From positions 11,634,470 to 11,698,469 of the forward strand of contig JAAOOA010000028.1 in NCBI GenBank assembly GCA_012861695.1: a stretch of 64,000 bases of DNA. The letters are read 5' to 3'. Positions within the stretch are counted from its first letter, which is position 1, and each line of letters begins with the position of its first letter. Position numbers and translations under genes: made by a program. This stretch comes from Trematomus loennbergii. Its lineage: Eukaryota > Chordata > Actinopteri > Perciformes > Nototheniidae. Shown in pieces: positions 23,867 to 34,500 of the stretch. The notes under the pieces are model-generated. The model was not told where the DNA came from and did no database searches. It was given only the letters and a program-made list of their open reading frames with translations.

Positions 23867-24490
23867 TTGATACATTTAATAACTATATCCAACTACTTAA
23901 GCAATATGTCGCCAAAATACACTAAGTTAGGAGCACCCGCAGAGCCAGGGTCAACTGCAGACATCAAGGCAAAGGTACATGTCAGATCAGATGCCACAAC
24001 ACATGCATCAGACAGACAAAAGATCTGGAAACAGATACAGGAATTGTTTGATCAATGGCAGACGAGAGGATTGATTCCAGCAGATGATCAACCTGGCCCA
24101 ACAAAAGCCCATAGAAAAGCTGTAGTTGCTTATGAGAATGAGAGATACTTAGACCAGCAAGAAGCATGGATCCACACCAGACACCCCTTTTGGTATGGAC
24201 CTGAAAAAAGCGCTATGAACAAAGCTGAAAAAAGAAAAACGACAGTTACAAGTCTGCTGCTCCATCTGAAATATGCCAGCCAGGGATTGACAAACAGCCT
24301 ACATGTGTTAGAAGCGGCAGATCTGCCAGTGAAGGAAGACACAGCAGGAATAACAGAAGAGGCTCCAGTTATCCAAACTCAAGAGCAGAATCCAAGTCTA
24401 ATTGAAGTGTCTTTTTCCAACATATCAGAGAACAACCCTTTTCACCAAGCCCCTATAGGAGAAGTATTGGAGTTGGATGGACTTAAATGA
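23867..24490 (+). CDS. gag-like ORF of the endogenous retroelement
   Basis: A 207-codon open frame; the likelier start is the ATG at 23906, which begins MSPKYTKLGAPAEPG. It is hydrophilic with no membrane segment. It contains a W/Q-rich helical stretch (IWKQIQELFDQWQ), an aromatic patch (HPFWYGPEK), and an acidic, proline-containing tail. It sits where gag should begin, downstream of the leader and upstream of a CCHC zinc knuckle, so a matrix/N-terminal Gag role is inferred from position. It has no capsid region attached and is therefore a truncated Gag. No sequence relative was recognised with confidence. Confidence 0.5.
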   Translation: MIHLITISNYLSNMSPKYTKLGAPAEPGSTADIKAKVHVRSDATTHASDRQKIWKQIQELFDQWQTRGLIPADDQPGPTKAHRKAVVAYENERYLDQQEAWIHTRHPFWYGPEKSAMNKAEKRKTTVTSLLLHLKYASQGLTNSLHVLEAADLPVKEDTAGITEEAPVIQTQEQNPSLIEVSFSNISENNPFHQAPIGEVLELDGLK

Positions 24491-24499
24491 TGACTTCTG

Positions 24500-24780
24500 G
24501 TGATGTTAGAGGGGGGGGGAAAGGAGAAATCGAGGCTTAAAAATATGAGAAGACTGATCAATACCTCCATAATCTTCAGTGTGGAAAATATTATTTATCA
24601 ACCTGAACATCTACTACTTTACCAGGAACCGTTGGAAAATACATCACAGACAATGCAACAAACGTGGAGACAGAACAATCACTTCTGTGATAAATGCCCA
24701 CTTATTAATAAACTTCTAACAACCATGGGAAACCTCCTCTCTATATATAAAGTGATATCCAAGCATGGGAAACAAAAGAC
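24500..24780. other. Retroelement interior after the gag-like ORF
   Basis: The open frames are broken and no domain is recognised. A G8 run occurs at about 24512. Confidence 0.4.
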
Positions 24781-24785
24781 AGCAT

Positions 24786-25514
24786 TTACCTGTTTGCATC
24801 CAGTAGCCAAGCCTTTTTTGTGTACCAGCTACTTGCGAAGCTTCGTGTATAAGTTTTGTCTTTTTCACGAGATTGCTGCGATATATTCAAATCGGGTTGG
24901 TCCGGTCCAAGGTCTTTAAGCAACAATTTATCTGCCAAACTTCTCCTTTCGAAAGGATTGGAGATTAGCTCTTGAACAGAATTAGGCGGGGACCGAGGTC
25001 CGGAGACTCCACCTGCACACGAAGCCATCCTCATCAACTACTGCGTCAACCGGATACGAGTCACTGTCCAAACTACTCACAGACTGCATGGGGCGCTGAC
25101 ATTAGCGCCCCGTGACCGTCATATTTGACGACGCTGATTGGCTGAAATTATGTTTTCGCTGCATAGTTTACACGTTACAGATAGCAACAGTCAGCTGCTA
25201 GTGGCTGCTGCTGCACTGGTTGAGGGCTCCTCTCTTAGCGCCCCAGACGAGAGAAGGTACACGGGCAAGGCCAGGCAGGAAACATGTGACTTATCAGTAA
25301 CTTTAGACATCGTAACACAATTTTAAACGAGATTTTATTGTAGATTATACATTTTACTGATACCAATTATATAATATTTACCTTGTTCATTAAAAATAAA
25401 AATAAAAATATATATTTTTTTTTAAATATATTTTTTATTTTTATTTATTTATTTATTTTTTAATATGGGAAGAGGTGGGGCGACGCCCCTAGCGCCCCTA
25501 TGGACCGGCCGCCA
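24786..25514 (-). mobile_element. hAT element fragment inside the retroelement
   Basis: The minus strand starts at 25514 with CAGTGGCGGCCGGTCCATAG, a hAT-type end. A coding piece at 25037-24786 encodes a transposase N terminus with the TTF-type zinc-finger signature around YTRSFASSWYTKKAWL, followed by a splice-donor-like GTAAAT. An AT-rich block occupies 25330-25460. The rest of the transposase and the other terminus were not found. It separates the gag-like ORF from the zinc knuckle. Confidence 0.6.
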
Positions 25515-25736
25515 CTGCCTCCCATACAACGAAGGGGCAGAGGAGGAGGACGTTTTCAATCAACAGCAAGAGGTTCCCAAAGTGAAGGATGCTTCAAATG
25601 TGGTCAGCTGACACATTGGTCCAGAGAGTGTCCGCAGAACATTGCACCAAACAACGGCCCTCCACACAGTTACCCCAGGGAGGTTTCCATGACTATAACA
25701 GAGGCAGGGGGTCTCAGGGATGGCAAAGAGGAATAG
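25500..25736 (+). pseudogene. Retroviral nucleocapsid (CCHC zinc knuckle) remnant
   Basis: An arginine/glycine-rich stretch (RRGRGGGRF) is followed by one zinc knuckle with spacing C-x2-C-x4-H-x4-C (CFKCGQLTHWSRECP), the RNA-binding motif of Gag nucleocapsid. The first codons (to 25514) belong to the inserted hAT end, so the apparent start is artificial. The frame ends at 25736, and no protease or reverse transcriptase follows. Confidence 0.75.
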
Positions 25737-25888
25737 TATTTCCAAACATGAATGTGTTGAATGTTATTTAACAATAGTGAGTAGCATATTGCATTTAAAA
25801 ATAAATCATCCATAGTTTAGTAGAAGAAGATTAAAACATAGAGAACCACAGACTATTTTTGTAATTATGAGAAGGAAAGAGATTACGA

Positions 25889-26116
25889 GTGATGTTGTTC
25901 CCCCACACAGAAAACTATTGTGCCCACACAGCTACAGAGGTCAAGAAAATGGGTTTACGCCCAAAATATGAAGATGAAAGCCTAGTCCTCGTCCAAGACC
26001 AGAGTCCTTACCAAGTCCTCCTGTTTAAATCGACTGCAGTTCAAGGGGCAGTTCAGGCTACACCTGATGTGCAGCTGCTGAGACCTGAAAACAGAAACTT
26101 GATTCTGCTGTGGTGA
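25889..26116 (+). pseudogene. Unassigned ORF piece in the retroelement interior
   Basis: 75 codons with no recognised domain. It may be a remnant of coding sequence after Gag. The interior between here and about 27100 has no identified protein. Confidence 0.25.
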
Positions 26117-27123
26117 AGTCTGGCTACAAAGGGAGGTGTTTCAATAAGATCGCTTGTCTCAAACCAGTGAAGAAGTCAACAAGAACCCAGCAGAACTAGA
26201 GAGTGACTGTTAGCGGGAACAGTGACAGTGTGACAGAAACTGGCACAACATTTACCAGCCAGTACATAGATAGACCCCGTCAGAAGACCGGGGCTGTGTT
26301 TAAAGGGGAACTTCATTTATTAAGTTGAGGTATATATGGAGTCAATTACATTCTCTCATAAACACATTTTTATAATAGGTCTGAAGTTTCTGATTTAAGG
26401 CATGAGCTGCCAACTAAATAACAACACTGAGCTTGGATGAAGAAGTTGTAGGGTTTTTTACAACAGTTTCAAGAATCAGTCTTCATTTATTTATGTTCAA
26501 GTGAATTTGCTGATTTATAAAGTAGTGCATAAGGCAATATCTATTTTTAAGTGAGGGACATCAGCCCTTCATGTTCTTTTGCGTGCAACCCTCTGTGAGA
26601 GTAGTTCGTATTTCCCACTAGTTTAAACACATATTATTTTGTCATGATTTGTTTGTTTAACAGTGTCAGCCAATCTCTAATCCTAGAGCTATTAAGACGT
26701 ATTAGCAACACCAGTGTGGTTTTTTCGCAGCAACACTGATACATAGTACCATGACACAAGCCATTATTGAACTAACAAGAAGTAAACTATATTTTTGTGC
26801 TAATGGCAGATTTTTAGTCAATGTGCATTTATACCATTGGAAGACGATACATCACACAACATCTTTGTACGCCTTGTGGGTACACAGAGGATTTATGTGT
26901 TTGCTACGACGTTAAGGGTTTTCCATGTCCTATTCATAATAGAGTAATCATTGCGATATTAATTGAGCATTTTATGCTCAAAGGAGGGAGCGTCATGATT
27001 ATACAGATATATTGATTTCGGTGACGTTGTAGTTAACAAATAACATGTTGTCAACAATGGGTCTCATAACAACAAAAGGTATACCAAAGCTTGGGCCTCC
27101 TCCAAGGAGGGAGTGGTCCAGTT

Positions 27124-27420
27124 TTAGATATTAGACAAATAGAAGTGGATGAATATGTCAGAGCTCTGAGTAATATTATCCAAGTTCTTGTCTACACAGG
27201 CTAGGAAAGACTGCACAGATACCAGACGAGACATCAGAAGAGACTCCTGTTCGGCCAGGTGATTGGGTGAGGGTGAAAGTTCCCAAAACACAGTGGGCTG
27301 ATCCCCGGTGGTCGGAACCGTGACAAGTTGTAAAAGAACTTCACACGCGCTCCGGTTTAAAGGTAAAGAAAAAGGAGCAAATTGACACCACCTCACACAT
27401 TGTCACCCTCACTGGCAACT
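27124..27420 (+). pseudogene. Integrase C-terminal remnant
   Basis: The frame at about 27255-27320 encodes PGDWVRVKVPKTQWADPRW followed by SEP and a stop. This matches the shape of the retroviral integrase C-terminal domain (PGDWV...PRW.GP). A stop and frameshifts break it, and the catalytic core is absent. It marks the 3' end of a lost pol gene. Confidence 0.55.
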
Positions 27421-27429
27421 TCCAGAAAA

Positions 27430-28400
27430 GTTATTGGAAGCTAGGACTGATTTGGCAGAGCTGGAACAAAACAATAAATAGAAATACGATTAAGATAGCA
27501 ACAGCTCAAAAGACGAATTGTCTTTAGATTTTTATAGATTGTACACTAAAGTGAAAACCTATTTTGTTTTTTCACCTGAAAAAGAGTCCAACGTTGTGTT
27601 TCTATTTCATATACGTTATTTTGTACTCATTTACATTTATAACTGACACATGGATAAAATGTCAAGAACAAAGCCAAAGCAATTATGGGGTCCCCGAGGG
27701 AGAAGGGGAAAAATCGGCCCGAAGCGCCAAACACCTGGCCACTACTCCCGTTGGCACTTAGAAAAAATTTGACAATTTTTCAAAACTTCATTTTGATTAT
27801 TTTAAGATATAATTAAGCGTTTTCTTCACTTTTTTTTGCTTTCCACGGGTGGGGGCGCCTGGCAGGCCGCCTATGAGCACCCAAATTCGGCCTGGATCAT
27901 CCAGGATTTGTGGGAAAAAATCCATAAACTGACTAAATCACCCAGAGAGGTCCCCTACCTAGCCAAATATATATAATACAAATACATTTAAATAGTAAAA
28001 GGTGCACTTGTGCTCTGCATTACCCGGAATTTTATTTTCATAGCCCCATGATAGTGATTAAAAATCATTTTCATGGGAAAAAGTGTTAAAACGCCTGATT
28101 AAATAATATGCAGGACCCCAGTGAGCTCCAGACTATGTGCATTGTGTTGGGGAACCATATACATGATAGAATACATGCATTTAAATGCAAAAATAATGAT
28201 TTAAAATCATTTTAGGGGGACAATTGTGGAGAGGAGCCTGAAAATGACTCTGCAGCACCCCGGATAACTACCACTTCATCTGGTTTAAATGTGGTGGTGA
28301 TAGTGGCATTAACTAGTACCCAGTACTGGGAGAGAACCAGGTTACAGCACATGTCTTTTCGACCCAGGAAAGAGTGCTCGAAACGTGGCTAAAGCATAGT
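27430..28400. other. Retroelement interior without recognised coding sequence
   Basis: Mixed AT-rich sequence, with a GC-rich patch at about 27845-27900. No protein domain was recognised. Confidence 0.45.
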
Positions 28401-29440
28401 CACACTGTGGGGGAACATGTTTCAAATGACAGCACACTGCTGCTTGTTGGCAGGCTGACTCACTTCACTTGTCTCACACACACCCAGGGGGAGAAAGAGG
28501 ACACATTGGAGCACACATTGACCCAGGAAAGAGGCCTCAAAACACAGGTAAAAGTGTGTTAAACTGTGGGGGAACATGTTTCAAATGACAGCACACTGCT
28601 GCTTGTTGGCAGGCTGACTCACTTCACTTGTCTCACACACACCCAGGGGGGAGAAAGAGGACACATTGGAGCACACATTGACCCAGGAAAGAGGCCTCAA
28701 AACACAGGTAAAACTGTGTTAAACTGTGGGGGAACATGTTTCAAATGACAGCACACTGCTGCTTGTTGGCAGGCTGACTCACTTCACTTGTCTCACACAC
28801 ACCCAGGGGGAGAAAGAGGACACATTGACCCAGGAAAGAGGCCTCAAAACACAGGTAAAAGTGTGTTAAACTGTGGGGGAACATGTTTCAAATGACAGCA
28901 CACTGCTGCTTGTTGGCAGGCTGACTCACTTCACTTGTCTCACACACGCCCAGGGGGGAGAAAGAGGACACATTGACCCAGGAAAGAGGCCTCAAAACAC
29001 AGGTAAAAGTGTGTTAAACTGTGGGGGAACACATGTTTCAAATGACAGCACACTGCTGCTTGTTGGCAGGCTGACTCACTTCACTTGTCTCACACACACC
29101 CAGGGGGGAGAAAGAGGACACATTGGAGCACACATTGACCCAGGAAAGAGGCCTCAAAACACAGGTAAAAGTGTGTTAAACTGTGGGGGAACATGTTTCA
29201 AATGACAGCACACTGCTGCTTGTTGGCAGGCTGACTCACTTCACTTGTCTCACACACACCCAGGGGGGAGAAAGAGGACACATTGGAGCACACATTGACC
29301 CAGGAAAGAGGCCTCAAAACACAGGTAAAAGTGTGTTAAACTGTGGGGGAACATGTTTCAAATGACAGCACACTGCTGCTTGTTGGCAGGCTGACTCAGT
29401 TCACTTGTCTCACACACACCCAGGGGGGAAAGATAACACT
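28401..29440 (+). repeat. Minisatellite of about 147-162-bp units in the retroelement
   Basis: About seven tandem copies, each beginning near 'aaactgtgggggaacatgtt' (28401, 28561, 28721, 28868, 29016, 29178, 29338). The units differ by presence of a short 'ggagcacacatt' block and by a 2-bp insertion. Because 160 is not a multiple of three, the short open frames shift between copies; I regard them as non-coding. The last copy is cut short. Confidence 0.9.
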
Positions 29441-29585
29441 TGTACCCAGGAATAAGTCTTTGAAAGGCGGGGAAAAGTTGTTTGAAATAGTATAATCCAG
29501 GCCGCTTAACTGCACTTTACCACCCAGAAATAATGTTTAAATGGTCGGGGAAAGTATTTTTAAATGTCTGGAAGAGAGTTTTAGA

Positions 29586-29694
29586 CAGTCATTTTGCACG
29601 AAATTATTTAACATAGACGCTCTCCTGAAAATGCACAGAATATGTGCTTTTTCAGGAGACCGTTAATGTTAAATGATTTCTTGCAAAATGACTG
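29586..29694. repeat. Long imperfect hairpin in the retroelement
   Basis: The two arms of about 50 bp are inverted copies: 'cagtcattttgcacgaaatt' on the left and 'tttcttgcaaaatgactg' on the right, with inner 'tctcctgaaaa' / 'ttttcaggaga' around a short loop. Similar 'gcggggaaaagttgttt' sequence lies on both sides (about 29470 and 29730). Confidence 0.75.
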
Positions 29695-29832
29695 GCTAAA
29701 ACCCCGGAATAAATGTTTGAAAAGCGGGGAAAAGTTGTTTAAAATAGGCTGATATCTCCAGGGCGCATCACCAAAAATGTACAAGCCAGGGAAGATGCCT
29801 GAATCCCAGATACTTTAGGTCTGTCACTTAGG

Positions 29833-30273
29833 GTGACCGCACCACTCCGACGCTCCCGAGAGCGGACGTCCATTGTTTGTAAGGCACCTAAGAGGGAGAA
29901 GGTTGGATTTACTTTACCTCAGTGTGTTAGAATTTCTATAGGTAATGCGTCCCGAGACCTGGACTCTCTCTCTCTCTGCCTGTCAGACTGCTACGACCCC
30001 TATCAGACAAAAGACCTCACTATAGGAGACTCTCTCCTTCTCCATCGAACAGACAGAGAACCAGAGCTGAACCAACAACGACAAGACTGCATCCAGAACC
30101 ATCTCCACCTGAGGCATCCAGAACCAGAACAGCATGCTGACATAAAGGCATACTCTCATCAGTCCCTCAGACAGGACATGAAGTTCCAAGCTGAGCCACG
30201 AGATTTGGCACAAGAGCAGAGTGTGGGACATGAAAGCAGAATACGCCCTCCATACACAGCGAAGAGACTGTAA
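29833..30273 (+). CDS. Unassigned 146-codon ORF in the retroelement
   Basis: Hydrophilic, rich in Arg, Gln and Glu, with no signal peptide or membrane span. Its position after the pol remnant would suit an accessory or env-region gene, but no family was recognised. It could be a chance frame. Confidence 0.25.
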   Translation: MTAPLRRSRERTSIVCKAPKREKVGFTLPQCVRISIGNASRDLDSLSLCLSDCYDPYQTKDLTIGDSLLLHRTDREPELNQQRQDCIQNHLHLRHPEPEQHADIKAYSHQSLRQDMKFQAEPRDLAQEQSVGHESRIRPPYTAKRL

Positions 30274-30479
30274 AGAAGGAGATGAAATGCAAAGCAGTTG
30301 GGCCACTGAAAAGAGTACCAGCGGAAGGATTTAAGAGCTGATGGACTGAGGAGAAGACTGAACGGAACCAGAGGAGTTGGCATGGTCTAACAGAATGTGA
30401 GGGGGTCGTGGCTTGAGACAACAAGAGGAGGAGAAAAGGAAAACGGGAGTGAGTGAGTTTATACATAAACACACTTATT

Positions 30480-32000
30480 CACAAACAAACTTGAATTGAC
30501 TTGATAAATACGTAAAGACAAAAAGATTTATTAGCCATGAATTAATAAATTGGTAAATTAAAATAGTAATAAAGAGGAAACTGTTAAAGTAAAATGAGGA
30601 AATCCTAAAACACACTGAGGGTACTGTGAGATAAAGGGGTAGACATGATGGAAATATTCACCACACTACACTATAAGCAGTGAGTGTTTTGGGATTTAGG
30701 AGTACAGAGTAGAACATCTTTTTCAATCTTTCCATCATGGAAACGAATTATTCCCTAAGAGATTTTATTCATGGGTGAATTTGGTAGAGATCTAATGTGT
30801 TACAATATTGATCTACAGCTAAAGGGATAGTTTTAGTGACCACTCTATAAGAGCAGACAAATCTGTGTTAGTTGGACAATGTTAAAGGGAGAGCTAATAC
30901 CAAGCCAAATATAGTATCCCAATCTAAAGTATTGTTTTCGCCATTGTAGCATAGTTATTACCATAGGAGAACTGTTAAGGTGGAAATAACATTTGTTTGT
31001 CCAAGATGTAGAGTTTTAAAGGACACTGGGCAAAGAGCGATTGCAAATTTAATTTTGGAAAAAGCAATATAATTGGGAGTAATACATGCGGGGCCTTGGA
31101 TCACTCATTGCAATGATGCATATTTTTGACAACCCATATCGTTTAGAGAGAAGGGGTCACTCAACCCACCCAGCAGTTGTTTTAAATCTTACTTGTAGCT
31201 TCACAGGGAGCGCACGGCACCAAATTATGAGTTTAAAAGACAAGCGCCACCACCTCCTGATGGTCATCCATTTAATCAGGGATGACCTGAAATTTAGAGA
31301 TGTTATTTAAAGTAGAAACATATCCGCCATAAGTGAAAATTCCTAAATTGAACTACAAACCATTGATGAAATAACTACTGTTTTTAAAATCCTTGATAAA
31401 GGAGGGAGTAACTGTTACATGCTCGGACACCCAAGGTTCCACACACTGTTAAAGGGGTTAGCATAGTTCTTTAAGTAGACTAGAATTGAAGATAAATTAG
31501 TATAATGAGTTATTGATATTCCACCGGTTTTCACACCATTTAAGGAACTTTATCACTGCATTAGAACAGACCACCCAAAGGTAATGAAGTAGGAACCATA
31601 AGTGATGAAATTCTCCAATTGTTGTAACTGACCAAAATCTTCTCCCAGAAATGACTGTCTGAAATGCCGTATCCCAGAGTAGATGTTTGATGGTATCATG
31701 GAACTAAAACCTTGTATGCAGTCTTGCCACAGGATTAGACTGGGACCTGTGCACTTGTACAGCCAGTGATGTTTTATATGCAGTACCAATGACAGTGGGG
31801 CAGTTAATCAACATGGCGAAACACCCCAAAAACCAGTAGGGCTAAGAGACCAGTCAAAGGAGGGAGTTTAGGCTCCACAGTGTACAAGGATAGCATAGGG
31901 GTGCCCAGGGGAGTGCTAGATGTTGGAGTTGCATTCCATGTACCCGCACCCTAACTTACCGATTGATCACCACGGCCTTTTCTAAGAGAACATATTATTT
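30480..32000. other. 3' interior of the retroelement, no recognised gene
   Basis: No envelope-like transmembrane protein was seen. It holds two of the repeated polypurine tracts (31398-31408 and 31856-31866). Confidence 0.4.
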
Positions 32001-32703
32001 TCATACTTTAAAAAGTATGAAAGGGGGGAGGGTACATTTCTCATAAGGGAACAGTTTCAATTGCTAGCAGAACAAGACGACCCAACCCATATACAGATAT
32101 AGATGAAAATGATGAGTTTGTTTGAATGATGTTAAATGATAGGGATGTTCAGAGATGAGATTGTTTAATGAATGTCCAGCTAAGCTGATATTTTAAATGA
32201 TGAAATCATGTGAAAAAGTGAACCAGCTGCAATACTAAAATGGAGTGAATCCATTTCAATTTACTTTACACTATTCCAAGATAGTTTACTTTTTATTTAC
32301 TTTATACCATTCCTACACCAAGTTTTATGTTTTATACTGTTATTAGTGATGCGATTTTTGAATTGTATGTTTTTTATGCTTTGTATAACAAGTGCCTTAA
32401 CAACTGAATGTGGTATGGGAACGGTTTCTGTGAAAGGAGGGAGTAAGAAATGTTCTAATACCACAAGTTGATGCTATATTAAAAAGTGATATTGAATGAT
32501 TAAAACTAGAAGTTATGCACAAGGGAAAACTTTTATGTTTGAAGACCAGCCAAAGTATTTTTTGTATTTCTTGTATTTTTGATGATGGTTATTTAAACCA
32601 TTACATTTATGATTGTATGTTTTTGATATGAGATATGTACTATGCAAAGTTCAGATGAAGAACTCATTACTTTTAGTATTGTGTTCACACCTTAAAAGGT
32701 GTG

Positions 32704-32714
32704 AAAGGAGGGAT
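32704..32714 (+). promoter_or_regulatory. 3' polypurine tract with upstream stem-loop
   Basis: AAAGGAGGGAT lies directly before the 3' LTR (starts 32715), where plus-strand priming occurs in retroviruses. A 9-bp stem (TCACACCTT / AAGGTGTGA, 32685-32704, 2-base loop) precedes it. Confidence 0.75.
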
Positions 32715-33489
32715 TGTTAGAAATTAAAATCAATGTTAAACAGCATAATTCAGTCTAAAATATATCGTCAGTTTAAAGCTGTTTTATTGTGGAAAAACCC
32801 GGAAGTTCTCAGGAAATCAATGCCAAGCTTTTATTCTGAAAATCCTTTATCCGGTTAGCATGTGACTAAATATTACGTTTTCTGAATGTAAAGTGAAAAT
32901 GACTTGGAGTGTTATACACCAAAACGTACGGACCTTAACACTACATCGATAGACGTTGAGATATTATTACTGCTGAATATTAAATGAAGGTACAATTGAT
33001 CATAGAGTGTTTACACATTACGTGAGTAGCTATGACGTCAGAGGGAGTTACCATAAATGAGAACTGTGCCGTAAGTGTTGCTAGAACTTCTAAACTAAGT
33101 ATTACAGCTGTTTATAAGGTATTAAATAGAAAGTCATCACAGAGATAAGGAGGAGAAAAGGTTTAAGGAAGTAGGCAGAGAATACCAATGTCGAAATCAT
33201 CTGTTCTCTCGCGATATCGAACCAAAACAGATGAGAAGGGCGGTCCCACTATCTGCACAGCGTGAGACAACGAGACGAGGATAAAAACAGATGAGAGACG
33301 ACCACTCGCTCTCTTTTCTTCGCTGCAGCCCATCCTGAAGACAACACCGGCTTTGTCTCTCCATTACCCATGCTTGTTCTTTAACCACGTTACTTAATTA
33401 AACTCAACCAATTTGAACCTTTTCGGAGACTCCATTAGTCTCTTTTCTAAGCTCCTCTCCTGGGCGCGAGAACATCGAATACTTCAACA
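32715..33489 (+). repeat. 3' LTR
   Basis: 775 bp, TG...CA, nearly identical to the 5' LTR, followed by the GAAC target duplication at 33490-33493. Confidence 0.9.
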
Positions 33490-33770
33490 GAACAGTACTT
33501 CGCGGCACTCGATGACGTAGTATGCTTGAAATAGTGGCTCTGAAGCAGCTGTACTCGCGATTGAGAAACACCCTCGGTCTCGGTCTCACCGGAAGTTGAT
33601 TTGTCTGCGCCATCTTGAGTAGCGTCCCAATGGCCTTCTTTTTGCCGGAGGACCGAGGATCGAGGATCGAGGAGCGAGGAGCGATAATGGAGGAGCTATA
33701 ATCGAGGAACCACCAGACCATCCTTCGATGAAATCCTCAGATACTCGCCCCGCCCCCTTACTGTGTATCG

Positions 33771-34500
33771 CAAGGAAACCACGAGAAGCAGGGAAATTAG
33801 TTTTAAGAGCAATGGGACGTCCTTTCCTCCGGAGCGTCACGTGAAGCGACGTCCGTTTGTGATGATGCCGTACAGCTGATCGTCTGACAGCAGCTCTGTC
33901 CCCGTTATTTTCACACACACCCCCGCCTCTGTTAGTACACATTTACTGACACAAACATTTGTATCATCTGTTGTAGACCCAAATACATTAAATAAATAAG
34001 AACTCATTCTCAAAAAAGATAAACGCCATTCTTAAAATGTATAAACAAACAATAGTTGGATTAATATTGATTAGAGTGCACAATAGAAATAAAATAATTC
34101 AGAGAAGAAAAAGAGATATGTTATCTATCAAAACCCAGTTAGATTAACATTCATTAATCATTGGATTGCACACTTTGTTTGTGTGGATATGTAGCACATT
34201 AACATGTTAAATAGCACTTAATGACTGACTGAATGGAAATGACAATAAATGAAAATGTAAAACGAAAAAGCGATCATGAAAATGTTTCCAATAAATGAAT
34301 AAAATAATTTTTGACCACTTTGTTGTTCAGATATATCACATATTTGTAACTGAATGATGCATTCATTGAAACAGAACACAGTATAGACTGAGGAGTGAGT
34401 CCCGTGAGTTTCATGTGTTTTCTTCACTCCGCTGGGAAACTCTGCTCTCATGTCAAGAAGCAACAGATCAGTGCATGCGCTGCATCGTCCAATCAGTGAG
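33771..34500. other. Inverted internal segment of E1 in unit A
   Basis: This block is the reverse complement of about 42370-43100 in unit B. It begins 'caaggaaaccacgagaagca' and ends 'ccaatcagtgag'. It is bounded by an inverted pair: 33577-33770 against 34501-34679. In units B and C only the left member of that pair exists. Confidence 0.75.

Larger units (their letters stand above)
21026..33489 (+). mobile_element. Endogenous retrovirus / LTR retroelement, 12.46 kb, defective
   Basis: Two near-identical LTRs (777 and 775 bp) bound a 10.9-kb interior. GAAC is duplicated at 21022-21025 and 33490-33493. A primer-binding-site candidate (TGGCAACCACGCGCAGGA, 21805-21822) follows the 5' LTR, and a polypurine tract (32704-32714) precedes the 3' LTR. 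Coding remnants are sparse: a gag-like ORF, a CCHC zinc knuckle and an integrase C-terminal piece. Protease, reverse transcriptase and RNase H are not found, and no envelope could be recognised. The element is old in content but its LTRs differ at only a few positions. It probably moved recently as a non-autonomous element using another element's enzymes (inference). Confidence 0.85.
20716..33573. mobile_element. Nested DNA element B, split by the retroviral element
   Basis: 23-bp inverted ends lie at 20716-20738 (GGGTGTTTCTCAATCGCGAG...) and 33551-33573, flanked by TCG (20713-20715 and 33574-33576). Without the retroelement it is about 390 bp. A related, uninterrupted copy at 61811-62039 shows the join across the retroviral site ('attggaacagt'), confirming that the LTR element inserted into element B. 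Confidence 0.75.

Noticed and set aside
28374..29365. Repeated 60-110-codon frames with GEHVSNDSTLLLVG
   Set aside because: They arise from the 160-bp minisatellite. The unit length is not a multiple of three, so frames break between copies.
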